Counted from the first letter of the stretch, positions 44,174 through 53,454 are shown. The stretch: DNA of 64,000 bases from Arthrobacter globiformis (GCF_003261175.1 NZ_QLNP01000105.1:248001-312000); one strand, 5' to 3'. Notes: a model not told the origin generated them from the sequence alone. Numbers and translations: made by a program.

Positions 44174-44255
44174 TGCGCAAGGGGGGACTTGAACCCCCAC
44201 GCCCGAAGGCACAGGAACCTAAATCCTGCGTGTCTGCCAATTTCACCACTCGCGC
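44174..44255 (-). tRNA. tRNA-Leu (anticodon TAG)
   Basis: Read on the minus strand the gene begins GCGCGAGTGGTGAAATTGG and ends CTTGCGC plus discriminator A. The 7-bp acceptor stem pairs fully, with one G-T pair. The anticodon stem CAGGA / TCCTG closes the loop TTTAGGT, giving anticodon TAG (reads CUA). The extra variable arm and 82-nt length mark a class II leucine tRNA. CCA is not encoded. Confidence 0.95.
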
Positions 44256-44415
44256 CCGGCTCCGCCTGGTGCGTTCCGTGCCGGCATAAGCAGCAGGAAA
44301 ACGACGACGGCGGATGCCAGCCTCAATTGTACCGTTACCTGTGCGGTCCTTGCGGCAGGCGCCGGTTTCGCTGGGCTGTGTTGTTAGGCGCAGGTCCGGG
44401 TTGTTAGGCGCTGGG

Positions 44416-44895
44416 CTAACCAACCTCTTCGAGCTTGAGGTCCTTGCGCAGCTTGGCGACGTGCCCGGTGGCCCGGACGTTGTACTGGGCCACGGCAACT
44501 TTGCCGTCCTCATCCACCACGACGGTGGAACGGATGAGGCCCTCGTAGGTCCGGCCGTAGTTCTTCTTCTCGCCCCACGCGGCGTATGCCTCGGCAACGG
44601 CGTGGTCTTCGTCCGACAGGAGGGGAAAGGTGAGGCCCTCTGCGTCGGCAAAACTGGCCAGCTTGCCCACCGGGTCCGGCGAGATCCCCAGCACTTCGTA
44701 GCCGGCAGCCTGAAGGGTTGCCAGGCTGTCCCGGAAGTCGCAGGCCTGCTTGGTGCATCCGGGCGTGGCGGCGGCCGGGTAGAAATAAACTATGGTGTTC
44801 CGGCCGCGGAAGTCGCTGAGGCTGACGTCTGCTCCCGTGGCATCCTTCAGTGTGAAGCCCGGGGCGGTGTCGCCCGGCGTAAGTTTTTCAGCCAA
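44416..44895 (-). CDS. bcp: Thiol peroxidase Bcp (peroxiredoxin)
   Basis: The 159-residue cytoplasmic peroxiredoxin reduces hydroperoxides with a peroxidatic Cys47 in [12 protein letters not shown]; Cys52 five residues later is the usual resolving Cys of the BCP type. The fold pattern [27 protein letters not shown] is complete. It starts at TTG 44895 with an AAGGAGA ribosome binding site, a rare start codon. It is divergent from the marR-type gene 86 bp away, a layout that often reflects redox-responsive control. Confidence 0.93.
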   Translation of the reverse strand: MAEKLTPGDTAPGFTLKDATGADVSLSDFRGRNTIVYFYPAAATPGCTKQACDFRDSLATLQAAGYEVLGISPDPVGKLASFADAEGLTFPLLSDEDHAVAEAYAAWGEKKNYGRTYEGLIRSTVVVDEDGKVAVAQYNVRATGHVAKLRKDLKLEEVG

Positions 44896-44968
44896 CGTTC
44901 TCTCCTTGTTTTCGTGCAGGACATTCCAGCTTAGTGAGGCGTCGTGCCGGGTACTAATCAGGCTTAGT

Positions 44969-44974
44969 TATACT
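44969..44974 (+). promoter_or_regulatory. -10 box of the marR-type gene (TATACT), leaderless
   Basis: TATACT ends 7 nt before ATG 44982. AGGTGG sits directly against the ATG, too close for ribosome binding. Confidence 0.6.
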
Positions 44975-44981
44975 AGGTGGT

Positions 44982-45467
44982 ATGCCTGATATGGATCGCT
45001 GGCCCACAGGGCGCCTCTTGTCCACGGCGGCCCGCCTCGTAGAGCACTCCTGGAACGAGAAGCTGGGTGCCATTGGCCTGACCCATGCCGGCGTCATCGC
45101 CATCGAGGTGCTCTACAACAGCGGTCCGATGACGCAGGCGCAGCTTGCCCAGCTTGTCCGGGTGCAGGCCCAGACCATGGGCAAGACGCTGAGCCGCCTC
45201 GAGTCGCACGGGCACATTGTGCGCCAGCGCAGCACGTCGGACCGGCGCAGCCACGTCGTTTCGCTCACGGAGCGCGGCACCGAAGCTGTGATGGCAGCAG
45301 CAGACATGGAGCGGTCGGTCCTGGCCGCGGCATCCATCGACCCGGACCGGCTCCGCCAGGAACTCCAGGCCGTGGTCCGGGAGTTGGCCAAGCGCTTCGC
45401 ATCGCCGGAGACCAGCGCCATTGTGGCCGGAGCCGACGCCGGGCTGGCCGTCGAGGCAAATTCCTAG
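44982..45467 (+). CDS. MarR family transcriptional regulator (next to bcp)
   Basis: The 161-residue winged-helix protein has the MarR core GLTHAGVIAIEVLYNSGPMTQAQLAQLVRVQAQTMGKTLSRLESHGHIVRQRSTSDRRSHVVSLTERG (split motifs, about residues 32-97). It has no Cys in the DNA-binding region, so it is not an obvious OhrR-type thiol sensor. Divergence from bcp suggests mutual regulation. An 18-bp tandem duplication spans its stop codon. It converges on the lacI-type gene. Confidence 0.87.
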   Translation: MPDMDRWPTGRLLSTAARLVEHSWNEKLGAIGLTHAGVIAIEVLYNSGPMTQAQLAQLVRVQAQTMGKTLSRLESHGHIVRQRSTSDRRSHVVSLTERGTEAVMAAADMERSVLAAASIDPDRLRQELQAVVRELAKRFASPETSAIVAGADAGLAVEANS

Positions 45468-45487
45468 CCCGAGGCAAATTCCTTCAC
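45452..45487. repeat. 18-bp tandem duplication over the stop of the marR-type gene
   Basis: CGAGGCAAATTCCT occurs at 45452-45465 and 45470-45483, a tandem repeat of period 18. The first copy contains the start of the stop codon. Confidence 0.7.
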
Positions 45488-45493
45488 CGGCCG

Positions 45494-46492
45494 CTACCCG
45501 CCGGGGGCAGGAGCGGCCGTGGTCCTGCGCGCAACCAGGTGCGGGGTCCGGACAACGTGCCCAGGCGGCTGCGTTCCCTCAATCCGGGCCACAGCGCGGT
45601 CCACGGCTGCTGCTGCGAGAAGCGGAGCGTCCTGGCTGATCGAAGACAGCTGCACATAACTGAGCCGCGCGAACTGGCTGTCGTCGTAGCCCAGCACTGA
45701 CACATCTGCCGGGACTCTCAGGCCCTGTGCCCGGAGACTCTCGATAAGTCCCAGGGCTGACCTGTCGTTGAAGGCAATGACGGCCGTCGGCATGTCCGGG
45801 CCGAGGGAATTGCCGGCAGTCATCCCGTCTTCCTCCATCGCGCCCCCGGCAATGATGGCCGGCTCCAGGCCGCGTTGTTCCATCTCCGCCCGGAAGGCAG
45901 ACCGGCGCGGTTCGGCGGAAACCGCGGTGCCGCCGTCGACATGGATGATCCGCCGGTGCCCCAGGGACACGAGGTGTTCCACCGCCATCCGGATGCCCTC
46001 GTAATCGTCACTGCTCACGGAGTCGGTGAGTTCGCCGACGTCGTTGCGGAGCAGGCTCACCACCGGCACCTGGCCGGCGTACCGGGCCAGTTCGTCGCTG
46101 CTTAGCGTGGGTGAGATCAGGATCAGCGCCTCGGACCCGAAATCCAGCAGGGCCTCGATGGTCCGGGCCTCTGGCCTGCCGCTGGTGACGCCGCCCAGAG
46201 CGAGTTCATAACCCTTGGCACTGGCCTCGGCATACGCCGCGTCTACAATTTCGGCGTGGAACGCGTGGCCTGTGGAGAAGCTGAGACCCAGGAGTTTGGT
46301 CCGGGTGCTGCGCAGCAGCCGGGCACGGCTATCGGGCCGGTAGCCAAGTTCGCGTGCAGCGTCCAGCACTCTCTGCCGTGTGGCGACGGCTGCGCCGGGG
46401 GCGCCGCGCATCACGATGGAAACCAGGGCCCGCGATACGCCGGCCGCTTGGGCTACGTCCACGAGGGTCGGTCGCCGTTGCTGTTCAGACAT
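45494..46492 (-). CDS. LacI family transcriptional regulator (1)
   Basis: The 332-residue regulator has the LacI helix-turn-helix PTLVDVAQAAGVSRALVSIVMRG (residues 8-30) and hinge helix, then a periplasmic-binding-protein-like effector domain. It diverges from the Gfo/Idh/MocA gene at 46603, and two 12-bp dyads (TAGAACGATCTA) lie between them, so it likely represses that operon and itself. The start ATG 46492 has AAGGAGG upstream. The ligand is presumably the sugar or cyclitol of the island. Confidence 0.9.
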   Translation of the reverse strand: MSEQQRRPTLVDVAQAAGVSRALVSIVMRGAPGAAVATRQRVLDAARELGYRPDSRARLLRSTRTKLLGLSFSTGHAFHAEIVDAAYAEASAKGYELALGGVTSGRPEARTIEALLDFGSEALILISPTLSSDELARYAGQVPVVSLLRNDVGELTDSVSSDDYEGIRMAVEHLVSLGHRRIIHVDGGTAVSAEPRRSAFRAEMEQRGLEPAIIAGGAMEEDGMTAGNSLGPDMPTAVIAFNDRSALGLIESLRAQGLRVPADVSVLGYDDSQFARLSYVQLSSISQDAPLLAAAAVDRAVARIEGTQPPGHVVRTPHLVARRTTAAPAPGG

Positions 46493-46517
46493 GTGCCTCC
46501 TTGCTGACAGCAGTCTA

Positions 46518-46577
46518 TAGAACGATCTAGACAGATAGCCAAAAGCTGTGCCACGATCATGTGACTAGAACGATCTA
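46518..46577. promoter_or_regulatory. Twin operators of LacI regulator 1
   Basis: TAGAACGATCTA occurs twice, at 46518-46529 and 46566-46577, 48 bp apart centre to centre. Each has a central CG and is symmetric except at one position pair, the usual LacI-family form. The second copy overlaps the -10 region of the rightward promoter. Confidence 0.7.
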
Positions 46578-46602
46578 AATGCCCTGAGAAGAGGAGTGCA
46601 AC

Positions 46603-47766
46603 ATGACCTACGTCCAGCAAACGGCCGGCGACAACCGCCCCGTCCGCCTCGGCCTGATTGGAGCCGGCTGGATCGGCGCCTTCCACGCCGAGTCAGTGGC
46701 CCGCCGGATCCCCAATGCACGGCTGGATGCCATCGCCGACCCTGCTCTTCCCGCCGCCGAGGCACTGGCGGGCCAGCTCGGGGTAGCCAGAATCACCGCA
46801 GATCCGGCGGACGTGATCGGCGACCCGGACATTGACGCGGTCCTGGTGGCATCGCCGGCAAGGTTCCACTCAGGCCTCATCGCAGCTGCGGCCCGGGCCG
46901 GGAAAGACGTGTTCTGCGAAAAGCCGGGCGGCCGCACCGTCGAAGAACTGGATGAGGCGCTGGCCGCCGCGGACGCCGCCGGGGTCAACGTCCAGTTTGG
47001 CTTCAACCGGCGCTTCGCGGCGGACTTCGCCGCCGCCAGGAGACTCATCGACGACGGTGCCGTGGGCACCCCGCAGCTGCTGCGCTCCCTCACCCGGGAC
47101 CCGGGCACCGCGGCCGGAATCTCGTCCCCGGAGCGGATCGCGCCCGGAACGATCTTCCTGGAGACGCTGATCCATGACTTCGACACCCTGAACTGGCTGA
47201 ACCCGGGAGCGGTTCCGGTGAAGGTGCATGCAGTGGCTGACGCCCTGGTGGCGCCGGAAGCGAAAGCCGGGGGGCTGCTGGACACGGCGGTGGTCACGGT
47301 GACCTACAGTAACGGGGCCATCGCAGTGGCCGAAGCCAACTTCAACGCCCTCTATGGCTATGACGTGAGGGGTGAGGTGTTCGGATCCGCCGGCATGGTC
47401 GCCGTCGGCGGGCCGCAGGCATCCAGTGCCGTGAGCTACACCGCCGCAGGAATTGCCTCGGACACCGTGCGGCTGAACATCCACCTCTTCCACGACGCCT
47501 ACACCGCTGAACTCGCCCGCTTCGTCGAGGGCGTTGCGGCCCGCCGGGCCGGACGCGCAGCGGGAGCGGCTGTTCCGGGCGGCGTCGATGCCCGCAATGC
47601 GCTCGCCGTGGCACTGGCGGCGATCCGGTCGCATGAGAGCGGCCTCCCGGTGGACGTTTCGGCTGTGGCGCACCTGCAGGCCGCCGAGCCCGAGCTGCAG
47701 CCCACCGAACTGCATCTCACAGGGCTGCACTCCGCAGGGCTGCACTCCACAGGACAAGGCGCATGA
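46603..47766 (+). CDS. Gfo/Idh/MocA family oxidoreductase (1)
   Basis: This NAD(P)-dependent sugar or cyclitol dehydrogenase has 387 residues. The dinucleotide motif LGLIGAGWIGAFHAES is at about residues 16-31, the catalytic-region CEKPGGRTVEEL near 106, and a C-terminal beta-sheet substrate domain. Its His in LIHDFDTLNW matches the HDFD motif of inositol dehydrogenases. It starts at ATG 46603 with GAGGAG 6 nt upstream. The last residues are a 5-residue repeat (LHLTG, LHSAG, LHSTG) encoded by a 15-bp tandem duplication. It overlaps the isomerase gene by 4 bp. Confidence 0.88.
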   Translation: MTYVQQTAGDNRPVRLGLIGAGWIGAFHAESVARRIPNARLDAIADPALPAAEALAGQLGVARITADPADVIGDPDIDAVLVASPARFHSGLIAAAARAGKDVFCEKPGGRTVEELDEALAAADAAGVNVQFGFNRRFAADFAAARRLIDDGAVGTPQLLRSLTRDPGTAAGISSPERIAPGTIFLETLIHDFDTLNWLNPGAVPVKVHAVADALVAPEAKAGGLLDTAVVTVTYSNGAIAVAEANFNALYGYDVRGEVFGSAGMVAVGGPQASSAVSYTAAGIASDTVRLNIHLFHDAYTAELARFVEGVAARRAGRAAGAAVPGGVDARNALAVALAAIRSHESGLPVDVSAVAHLQAAEPELQPTELHLTGLHSAGLHSTGQGA

Positions 47767-48557
47767 GCTTCCGGCTGGCAGCATGCGCCGAAATGATCTA
47801 CGGCGAGTTGCCCCTCGTCGAGCGGGTGCAGCGAATTCATGGGCAGGGGTTCGAGGTGGAACTCTGGGACACGCGGAACCGGGACATTTCGGCGCTCGCC
47901 GCGACAGGTGCCCGTTTCTCCTCCATGAGCGGTTACTTCGGCGGCAGCCTCATTGACCCGGATAGCGCGGACCGGGTGGTTGAATCGGCCGAGAAACTCA
48001 TTCCGACTGCATTGGAGCTGGGGGTCGAGCGCATGGTGGTGCATCCGGCGGAACTCGGCGACGGCGGGGTTGCCGTGCGGCCCCTTCACCGCTCCACCGG
48101 CCAGATGTGGCTGACCGGCCTCCGCACTTTGGAGCGGCTGGGCCGGCTCGGTGAGCGGCATGGTGTGGTCTTTGCGCTTGAGAACCTCAACACGGTCGTG
48201 GACCACCAGGGCATACCGCTGGCCCGGGCCAAGGACACCCTGGCGCTGGTGTCCGCAGCCGACCACCCGCACGTAAGGATGATGCTGGATCTCTACCATG
48301 CCCAGATCGGCGAGGGAAACCTGATTGAACTTGTTCGCGGGGCTCAGCCCTGGATCGGGGAAATTCAGGTGGCCGATGTCCCGGGCCGCTTCGAGCCCGG
48401 AACGGGGGAGGTCAACTACAGTGCCGTCGCCAAGGCGCTCGCCGGCGTCGGCTACTCGGGCGTCATTGGCCTTGAGGCCGCTGCGTCGGGCGGTTCAGGA
48501 GTCGCCGCAGGGGACAAGGCTCTGGCAGCCTTCCGTCACGCCTTCACGGTCGAGTAG
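47763..48557 (+). CDS. Hydroxypyruvate isomerase-like TIM-barrel protein
   Basis: The 264-residue protein belongs to the xylose-isomerase-like TIM-barrel superfamily and matches the Hyi/OtnI branch: FALENLNTVVDH, MMLDLYHAQIGEGNLI and IQVADVPGRFEPGTGEVNY hold the usual metal-ligand acids and His. Members isomerise hydroxypyruvate or 2-oxo-tetronate compounds, though some relatives act on keto-sugars. It is translationally coupled to the oxidoreductase before it, so it likely acts on that enzyme's product or a later intermediate. Confidence 0.85.
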   Translation: MSFRLAACAEMIYGELPLVERVQRIHGQGFEVELWDTRNRDISALAATGARFSSMSGYFGGSLIDPDSADRVVESAEKLIPTALELGVERMVVHPAELGDGGVAVRPLHRSTGQMWLTGLRTLERLGRLGERHGVVFALENLNTVVDHQGIPLARAKDTLALVSAADHPHVRMMLDLYHAQIGEGNLIELVRGAQPWIGEIQVADVPGRFEPGTGEVNYSAVAKALAGVGYSGVIGLEAAASGGSGVAAGDKALAAFRHAFTVE

Positions 48558-48580
48558 GTCAGAGCTTTAGAACTAATATC

Positions 48581-48596
48581 GTCCTAATGTTAGGAC
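48581..48596. promoter_or_regulatory. Palindromic operator upstream of the ABC importer genes
   Basis: GTCCTAATGTTAGGAC has perfect 7-bp arms around TG. It ends 5 bp before a TTGACA -35 box. It differs from the TAGAACGATCTA sites of LacI 1 and the TGGACCGGTCCA site of LacI 2. Confidence 0.6.
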
Positions 48597-48601
48597 AAAC
48601 A

Positions 48602-48630
48602 TTGACAACTGTGACCAGAGTCACGATGAT
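48602..48630 (+). promoter_or_regulatory. Promoter of the ABC importer operon
   Basis: TTGACA at 48602-48607 and GATGAT at 48625-48630 have 17-bp spacing. A leader of about 60 nt follows, with the AAAGGAG ribosome binding site at 48684-48690. Confidence 0.55.
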
Positions 48631-48697
48631 CAGAGATATCAACCTTCCGACCGGTGCGGCGTGGCACGGCCGGATTCTGAATCAAAGGAGATTTTCG

Positions 48698-49693
48698 GTG
48701 AAGAAATTTTCATGGCGGAGGGCGGCGCTGGTAGCCGCCGTCGTGCCGATGATGGCCCTAAGTGCCTGTTCGTCCAGCGGTGGCAGGCCGGAGGAGAACG
48801 CAAACGCCGGAGGCGGCGGGCAGGCTGCGTCGACGCCGCGTATCAAGGTTGCCCTGATCACGCATGCCGCTCCCGGTGACACTTTCTGGGACATTGTCCG
48901 CAAGGGAGCTGAGGAAGCCGCCGCAAAGGACAATGTTGAGCTGCTCTACACCTCGGACCCCGAAGGCGGCCGTCAGGCCCAGCTGATCCAGCAGGCCGTG
49001 GACCAGAAAGTGGACGGCATCGCGGTGACCCTGGCGAAACCGGATGCGCTGAAAGACGCCCTGAAGAAGGCCACCGATGCCGGCATCCCCGTGGTTAGCC
49101 TCAACGCCGGTGAATCCGTTTTCGCCCAGCTCGGCGCGTTCACGCACTTCGGTTCGAACGAGAAGCTCGCCGGTGAAGCAGTGGGCGACAAGCTCAACTC
49201 CCTCGGGCTCAAGCACCCTGTCTGCGTCATCCAGGAGCAGGGGCACGTCGGCCTCGAAGCCCGCTGTGCGGGCGTGAAGTCGAAGGTCCCGGCCACCGAG
49301 ATCCTGTACGTGCAGGGCACGGACATGACCCAGGTGTCCTCCACAGTGACCGCCAAACTGCAGGCCACCGCTGATGCCGACGTCATCATCGGGCTGGGTG
49401 CGCCTTACACGCTGACCATCCTCAAGGCGGTGACCACGGCCGGCAGCAAAGCCAAGGTGGCCTCCTTCGACATGAACGCCGAGCTCGCCCAGAAGATCGC
49501 TGATGGCGCTGTTGAATTCACCGTTGACCAGCAGCCGTGGCTGCAGGGCTACGGCTCGGTGGACGCGCTGTGGCAGGCCAAGCGCGGCGGCTTCAAGCTC
49601 GGCGGCGGCCAGCCCGTCCTGACCGGCCCCACCATCGTGGACAAGGCCGGAGCAGCCAACGCCCTCACCTTCGCCCAGCAGGGTATCCGCTAG
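48698..49693 (+). CDS. Ribose-type ABC importer, substrate-binding lipoprotein
   Basis: The 331-residue protein starts at GTG 48698 with AAAGGAG 7 nt upstream; a frame extension to 48587 has no start signal. The signal peptide ends in lipobox LSAC. The mature part is a type I periplasmic binding fold (RbsB family): KVALITHAAPGDTFWDIVRKGAEEAA, VDGIAVTLAKPDALKDAL, FDMNAELAQKIADGAVEFTVDQQPWLQGY. It delivers a monosaccharide or cyclitol to the permease that follows after 56 bp. Confidence 0.92.
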   Translation: MKKFSWRRAALVAAVVPMMALSACSSSGGRPEENANAGGGGQAASTPRIKVALITHAAPGDTFWDIVRKGAEEAAAKDNVELLYTSDPEGGRQAQLIQQAVDQKVDGIAVTLAKPDALKDALKKATDAGIPVVSLNAGESVFAQLGAFTHFGSNEKLAGEAVGDKLNSLGLKHPVCVIQEQGHVGLEARCAGVKSKVPATEILYVQGTDMTQVSSTVTAKLQATADADVIIGLGAPYTLTILKAVTTAGSKAKVASFDMNAELAQKIADGAVEFTVDQQPWLQGYGSVDALWQAKRGGFKLGGGQPVLTGPTIVDKAGAANALTFAQQGIR

Positions 49694-49749
49694 CAGCCCG
49701 CCAGCCCGGTCCGGCGGAAACGCCGGACCGGGCAGCAAGGAGCATTCCA

Positions 49750-50805
49750 ATGACCATGACCCAGACCATGTCCAAACCGGCGGTGACCGACGAACGTGTC
49801 GGCAGGCGCAATCCATTGCAGAAGCTGCTTGGCCGTCCCGAGGTGGGCGCCCTTGTGGGAGCCATCGTCCTTTTCATATTCTTTGCGGCGGTGTCCCAGA
49901 CCTTTACCCAGCCGAACGCGTTCGCCACCGTGCTCTACGGGTCCTCGACCATCGGCATCATGGCGGTGGGGGTATCGCTGCTGATGATTGGCGGCGAGTT
50001 CGACCTGTCCACAGGCGTGGCAGTCATCAGCTCCGCACTCACGGCGTCGATGTTCAGCTGGTACTTCAGCATGAACGTCTGGATCGGCGTGCTCCTGGCG
50101 CTGGTGGTGTCGCTGAGCATCGGCTTCATCAACGGCTGGATCCTCATGAAGACCAAGCTCCCCAGCTTCATCGTCACGCTCGCCACGTTCCTGATGTTGA
50201 CCGGCCTGAACCTCGGTCTGACACGAATGATCGGCGGCGGCGTCTCATCACCGTCCATCTCCAACATGGACGGCTACGAGTCCGCGCAGGCCATCTTCTC
50301 CTCGTCGGTGAACATCGGCGGCGTGGACGTAAAGAACACCGTGTTCATCTGGATCGCCCTGGTTGCCATCGCCTCCTGGGTGCTGCTTCGCACGAAGGTG
50401 GGCAACTGGATCTTCGCCGTCGGCGGCGACGCCAACGCCGCCCGTGCCGTGGGCGTTCCCGTCAAGGCGACCAAGATCGGCCTCTTCATGGCCGTGGGCT
50501 TCTGCGGCTGGATCCTGGGCATGCACAATCTGTTCGCATTCGACGCCGTGCAGTCGGGCGAGGGCGTGGGCAACGAATTCCTGTACATCATCGCCGCCGT
50601 GATCGGGGGGTGCCTGCTGACCGGAGGCTACGGATCCGCGGTGGGCGGCGCGATCGGCGCCTTCATCTTCGGCATGGCCAACAAGGGCATCGTGTACGCG
50701 CAGTGGAACCCGGACTGGTTCAAGTTCTTCCTGGGCCTGATGCTGCTCCTGGCTACCATCGTGAACCTGATCGTCAAGCGCCGCGCAGACTCAAGTAAGG
50801 GCTGA
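49750..50805 (+). CDS. Ribose-type ABC importer, permease
   Basis: The 351-residue membrane protein has about nine to ten hydrophobic helices and the RbsC-family pattern [55 protein letters not shown] and the late [20 protein letters not shown]. It starts at ATG 49750 (or ATG 49756). It is 5 bp upstream of the ATPase gene. Confidence 0.93.
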   Translation: MTMTQTMSKPAVTDERVGRRNPLQKLLGRPEVGALVGAIVLFIFFAAVSQTFTQPNAFATVLYGSSTIGIMAVGVSLLMIGGEFDLSTGVAVISSALTASMFSWYFSMNVWIGVLLALVVSLSIGFINGWILMKTKLPSFIVTLATFLMLTGLNLGLTRMIGGGVSSPSISNMDGYESAQAIFSSSVNIGGVDVKNTVFIWIALVAIASWVLLRTKVGNWIFAVGGDANAARAVGVPVKATKIGLFMAVGFCGWILGMHNLFAFDAVQSGEGVGNEFLYIIAAVIGGCLLTGGYGSAVGGAIGAFIFGMANKGIVYAQWNPDWFKFFLGLMLLLATIVNLIVKRRADSSKG

Positions 50806-50810
50806 ACACC

Positions 50811-51737
50811 ATGGACGCCAAACAAATCGACCAGCGGGAACTCCTTAGGGACGAGAAGGACCCGCTGACCCACACCCCGGTGCACCTGCTCTCGTTGGAG
50901 AGCGTGGGCAAGCACTACGGCAACATCGTCGCCCTCACGGACGTCACGATGGCCGTGGATAATGGCCGGGTCACCTGTGTGCTCGGCGACAACGGCGCGG
51001 GCAAGTCCACGCTGATCAAGATCATCGCCGGCCTGCACCAGCACGACGAAGGTGTCCTCCACATCATGGGCGAGGAGCGGAAATTCGATTCGCCCCGTGA
51101 CGCCCTGGATGCCGGCATCGCCACCGTCTACCAGGACCTCGCGGTCGTTCCCCTGATGCCCATCTGGCGCAACTTCTTCCTCGGCTCGGAGCTGACCACG
51201 GGCTTCGGTCCCTTCAAGCGCATGGACGTCCAAGCCATGAAGGACATCACCAAGAAGGAACTGGCGGACATGGGCATCGACCTGCGCGATGTCGAGCAGC
51301 CCATCGGCCAGCTCTCCGGCGGTGAACGCCAGTGTGTCGCGATCGCGCGCGCCGTGTACTTCGGTGCGAAGGTCCTGATCCTGGACGAGCCAACTGCAGC
51401 CCTGGGCGTGAAGCAGTCCGGCGTCGTGCTGCGCTACATCCTGCAGGCCCGCGACCGCGGACTGGGCGTCATCTTCATCACCCACAACCCCCACCATGCC
51501 TTCCCCGTCGGGGACCGGTTCCTGCTGCTCAAGCGCGGCAGGTCGATTGGCTACTACGACAAGAAGGACATCACCCTCGACGAACTCACCGCCCAGATGG
51601 CAGGCGGCGCCGAACTGGCCGAACTGGCCCACGAACTCGAACAGCTCGGCGGCCACGGGGACGTCGTCAAGCAGGTCCAGGCCGAGGTCGCCGGCGTGAC
51701 TGACTCCACGGCCGACACCAGCCGGGCATCGGGGTAG
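50811..51737 (+). CDS. Ribose-type ABC importer, single-domain ATPase
   Basis: The 308-residue ATPase has one nucleotide-binding domain: Walker [10 protein letters not shown] (about residues 59-67), Q-loop YQDLAVV, signature LSGGERQ and Walker [13 protein letters not shown], with His in the ITHNPHHAF switch. Ribose-type importers usually carry a double ATPase (RbsA, about 500 residues); this one has a single domain followed by a ~50-residue C-terminal tail rich in Gly, Glu and Leu, as in FrcA-like systems. Two copies would be needed per transporter. Confidence 0.92.
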   Translation: MDAKQIDQRELLRDEKDPLTHTPVHLLSLESVGKHYGNIVALTDVTMAVDNGRVTCVLGDNGAGKSTLIKIIAGLHQHDEGVLHIMGEERKFDSPRDALDAGIATVYQDLAVVPLMPIWRNFFLGSELTTGFGPFKRMDVQAMKDITKKELADMGIDLRDVEQPIGQLSGGERQCVAIARAVYFGAKVLILDEPTAALGVKQSGVVLRYILQARDRGLGVIFITHNPHHAFPVGDRFLLLKRGRSIGYYDKKDITLDELTAQMAGGAELAELAHELEQLGGHGDVVKQVQAEVAGVTDSTADTSRASG

Positions 51738-51744
51738 GGGAGCC

Positions 51745-52794
51745 GTGACAAGAAGCAGCATTGAAGAAGTAACCCTTGGACTCGTGGGAGTCGGCCGGAT
51801 TGGTGCGATGCACGCACGCAACATCACCGGCCTGAACGGGCTGATGAAGCCGCAGGGCACCACGGTGCACCTCAAGCTGACCGACGTTGCGGCAGATCAC
51901 GCCCGCTCCCTGGCCGGCGGAATCGGCGCCGGGTTCCTTCCGTCCGTTGAAGCCTTGCTTGACTCGGGCGTCGACGGACTGGTCATCGCGACCGGAACGG
52001 CCACGCATCCGGACCTGATCAGGGCCGGAGTGGACGCGGGAATCCCGGTGTTCTGCGAAAAGCCCGTCGCCGTGAACGTCGAGGAATCACTGCCTGTGCT
52101 CGACCACATCCGGACCACGGGCGGCACTGTGCAGATCGGCCACCAGCGCCGGTTCGATCCGGGCTACCTGGCGGCCAAGCGCGCCTTCGACGCCGGGGAG
52201 CTGGGATGGCTCCACACGGTCAGGGCGGTCACCTGCGACATGACGCCGCCACCGGTGGAGTTCCTCGCGACGTCCGGCGGCCTCTTCCGCGATTGCTCCG
52301 TCCACGACTTCGACATCCTCCGATGGCTCACCGGCAAGGAAATCGTGGAGGTTTTCGCCAAGGGGTCCAACAACGGTGACCCGGCAATCGGTGCCGTGGG
52401 CGACGTCGATACCGCGCTGGCTGTGGTGACGTTCGACGACGGCAGCGTCGGAACGGTCTCGGCCACCCGCTACAACGGGGCGGGCCATGATGTCCGGCTG
52501 GAACTCCAGGGATCGGCAGGGTCCGTCATGGTGGGGATGGATGACCAGATGGCGATGGCTTCTGCCGAGCCCGGGATCGGTTTTCCGGCCGGGCCGCCGT
52601 ACATGACGTTCGCGGAGCGGTTCCACACGGCATACCGTGCCGAGATGGCGGCCTTCGTGGAAGTAGTGCTGGGGCAGCGGCAGAACCCCTGCACACCGGA
52701 GGACGCCGTCGCAGCGTCCATGGTGGCCGACGCTGCCCAGGCATCGCTGCAGTCCGGGGAGCCGGTGCGGGTGGCGCTCCAGGCGGCGGGCTGA
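51745..52794 (+). CDS. Gfo/Idh/MocA family oxidoreductase (2), inositol 2-dehydrogenase-like
   Basis: The 349-residue protein starts at GTG 51745, 7 bp after the ATPase gene, in the importer operon. It shows LGLVGVGRIGAMHARN, CEKPVAVNVEESL and GGLFRDCSVHDFDILRW, the lysine and HDFD residues of inositol 2-dehydrogenase-type enzymes. It would oxidise the imported sugar or cyclitol. An iolG assignment is plausible, but no iolB, C, D or E gene is near, so I leave the symbol empty. Confidence 0.88.
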   Translation: MTRSSIEEVTLGLVGVGRIGAMHARNITGLNGLMKPQGTTVHLKLTDVAADHARSLAGGIGAGFLPSVEALLDSGVDGLVIATGTATHPDLIRAGVDAGIPVFCEKPVAVNVEESLPVLDHIRTTGGTVQIGHQRRFDPGYLAAKRAFDAGELGWLHTVRAVTCDMTPPPVEFLATSGGLFRDCSVHDFDILRWLTGKEIVEVFAKGSNNGDPAIGAVGDVDTALAVVTFDDGSVGTVSATRYNGAGHDVRLELQGSAGSVMVGMDDQMAMASAEPGIGFPAGPPYMTFAERFHTAYRAEMAAFVEVVLGQRQNPCTPEDAVAASMVADAAQASLQSGEPVRVALQAAG

Positions 52795-52805
52795 CGGGGG
52801 AAGAG

Positions 52806-52843
52806 CCTGGCCCGGCACCTGCGGGGACCCGCCCCGGGCCTGG
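52806..52843 (+). terminator. Hairpin after the importer operon
   Basis: Outer arms CCTGGCCCGG / CCGGGCCTGG pair with one mismatch, and an inner GCGGG / CCCGC stem is perfect. It lies 12 bp after the oxidoreductase stop, with no T-tract. Confidence 0.5.
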
Positions 52844-52935
52844 ATGCCAAAGGAAAACATAGGGGCCCTCCCGTAGCCTCCCTGCATCGAACAAGCGGGG
52901 AGGCGGCTGCCCCAAGGTCAGGGAGGGGAACACAA

Positions 52936-53454
52936 ATGAAAACATTGCTGCGCGGGGGCGGGCTTCTGGTGCGTCTGGGGGGTGCTGCCGATGCCCGCCT
53001 CGTCCACGTGCTGCGCCCGGCGGCGTTGCCTTCACTGCGTATCCTGCTTGGCGTCCTGTTCATATGGTTCGGTGCGCTGAAAGTGGCAGGAGTATCGCCG
53101 GTTGCGGCTATGGTCGCCGGAACTCTGCCTTGGGCAGATCCGCACCTCGTAGTGCCTGTTCTCGGTGGGGTTGAAGTGTTGCTCGGCGCGGCGCTCGTCA
53201 CCGGGGTTGCCCTTCGCGTTGCCCTCCCGGTCCTGGCCGCGCACTTGTGCGGAACGTTCCTGACCTTCCTGATGCTGCCCGGGCTGATGTTTTCCGACGG
53301 CGACCCGCTGCTCCTTACAGGGGACGGTGAGTTTGTCATGAAGAATCTCGTCCTCATCGCCGCGACGCTGGCCTTGATTGCCCATGCTCCCGCCAGGACA
53401 CGTAACCGGGACGGAGCGCGGCAGCTGAGGGCCCGGGCGGCCGCTCAGAATTAG
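52936..53454 (+). CDS. DoxX family membrane protein
   Basis: The 172-residue protein has about four hydrophobic helices with the DoxX-like SLRILLGVLFIWFGALKVAG, WADPHLVVPVLGGVEVLLGAALVTG and a charged C-terminus. The family includes subunits of respiratory and redox membrane complexes, but its role is usually unclear. It starts at ATG 52936 with AGGGAGG upstream. It lies between convergent oxidoreductase genes and may have nothing to do with the sugar island. Confidence 0.8.
   Translation: MKTLLRGGGLLVRLGGAADARLVHVLRPAALPSLRILLGVLFIWFGALKVAGVSPVAAMVAGTLPWADPHLVVPVLGGVEVLLGAALVTGVALRVALPVLAAHLCGTFLTFLMLPGLMFSDGDPLLLTGDGEFVMKNLVLIAATLALIAHAPARTRNRDGARQLRARAAAQN

Noticed and set aside
43929-44651. 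Long N-terminal extension of the fasciclin protein
   Set aside because: It would read through the tRNA-Leu gene and its terminator; a clean ribosome binding site and signal peptide start at 43928.
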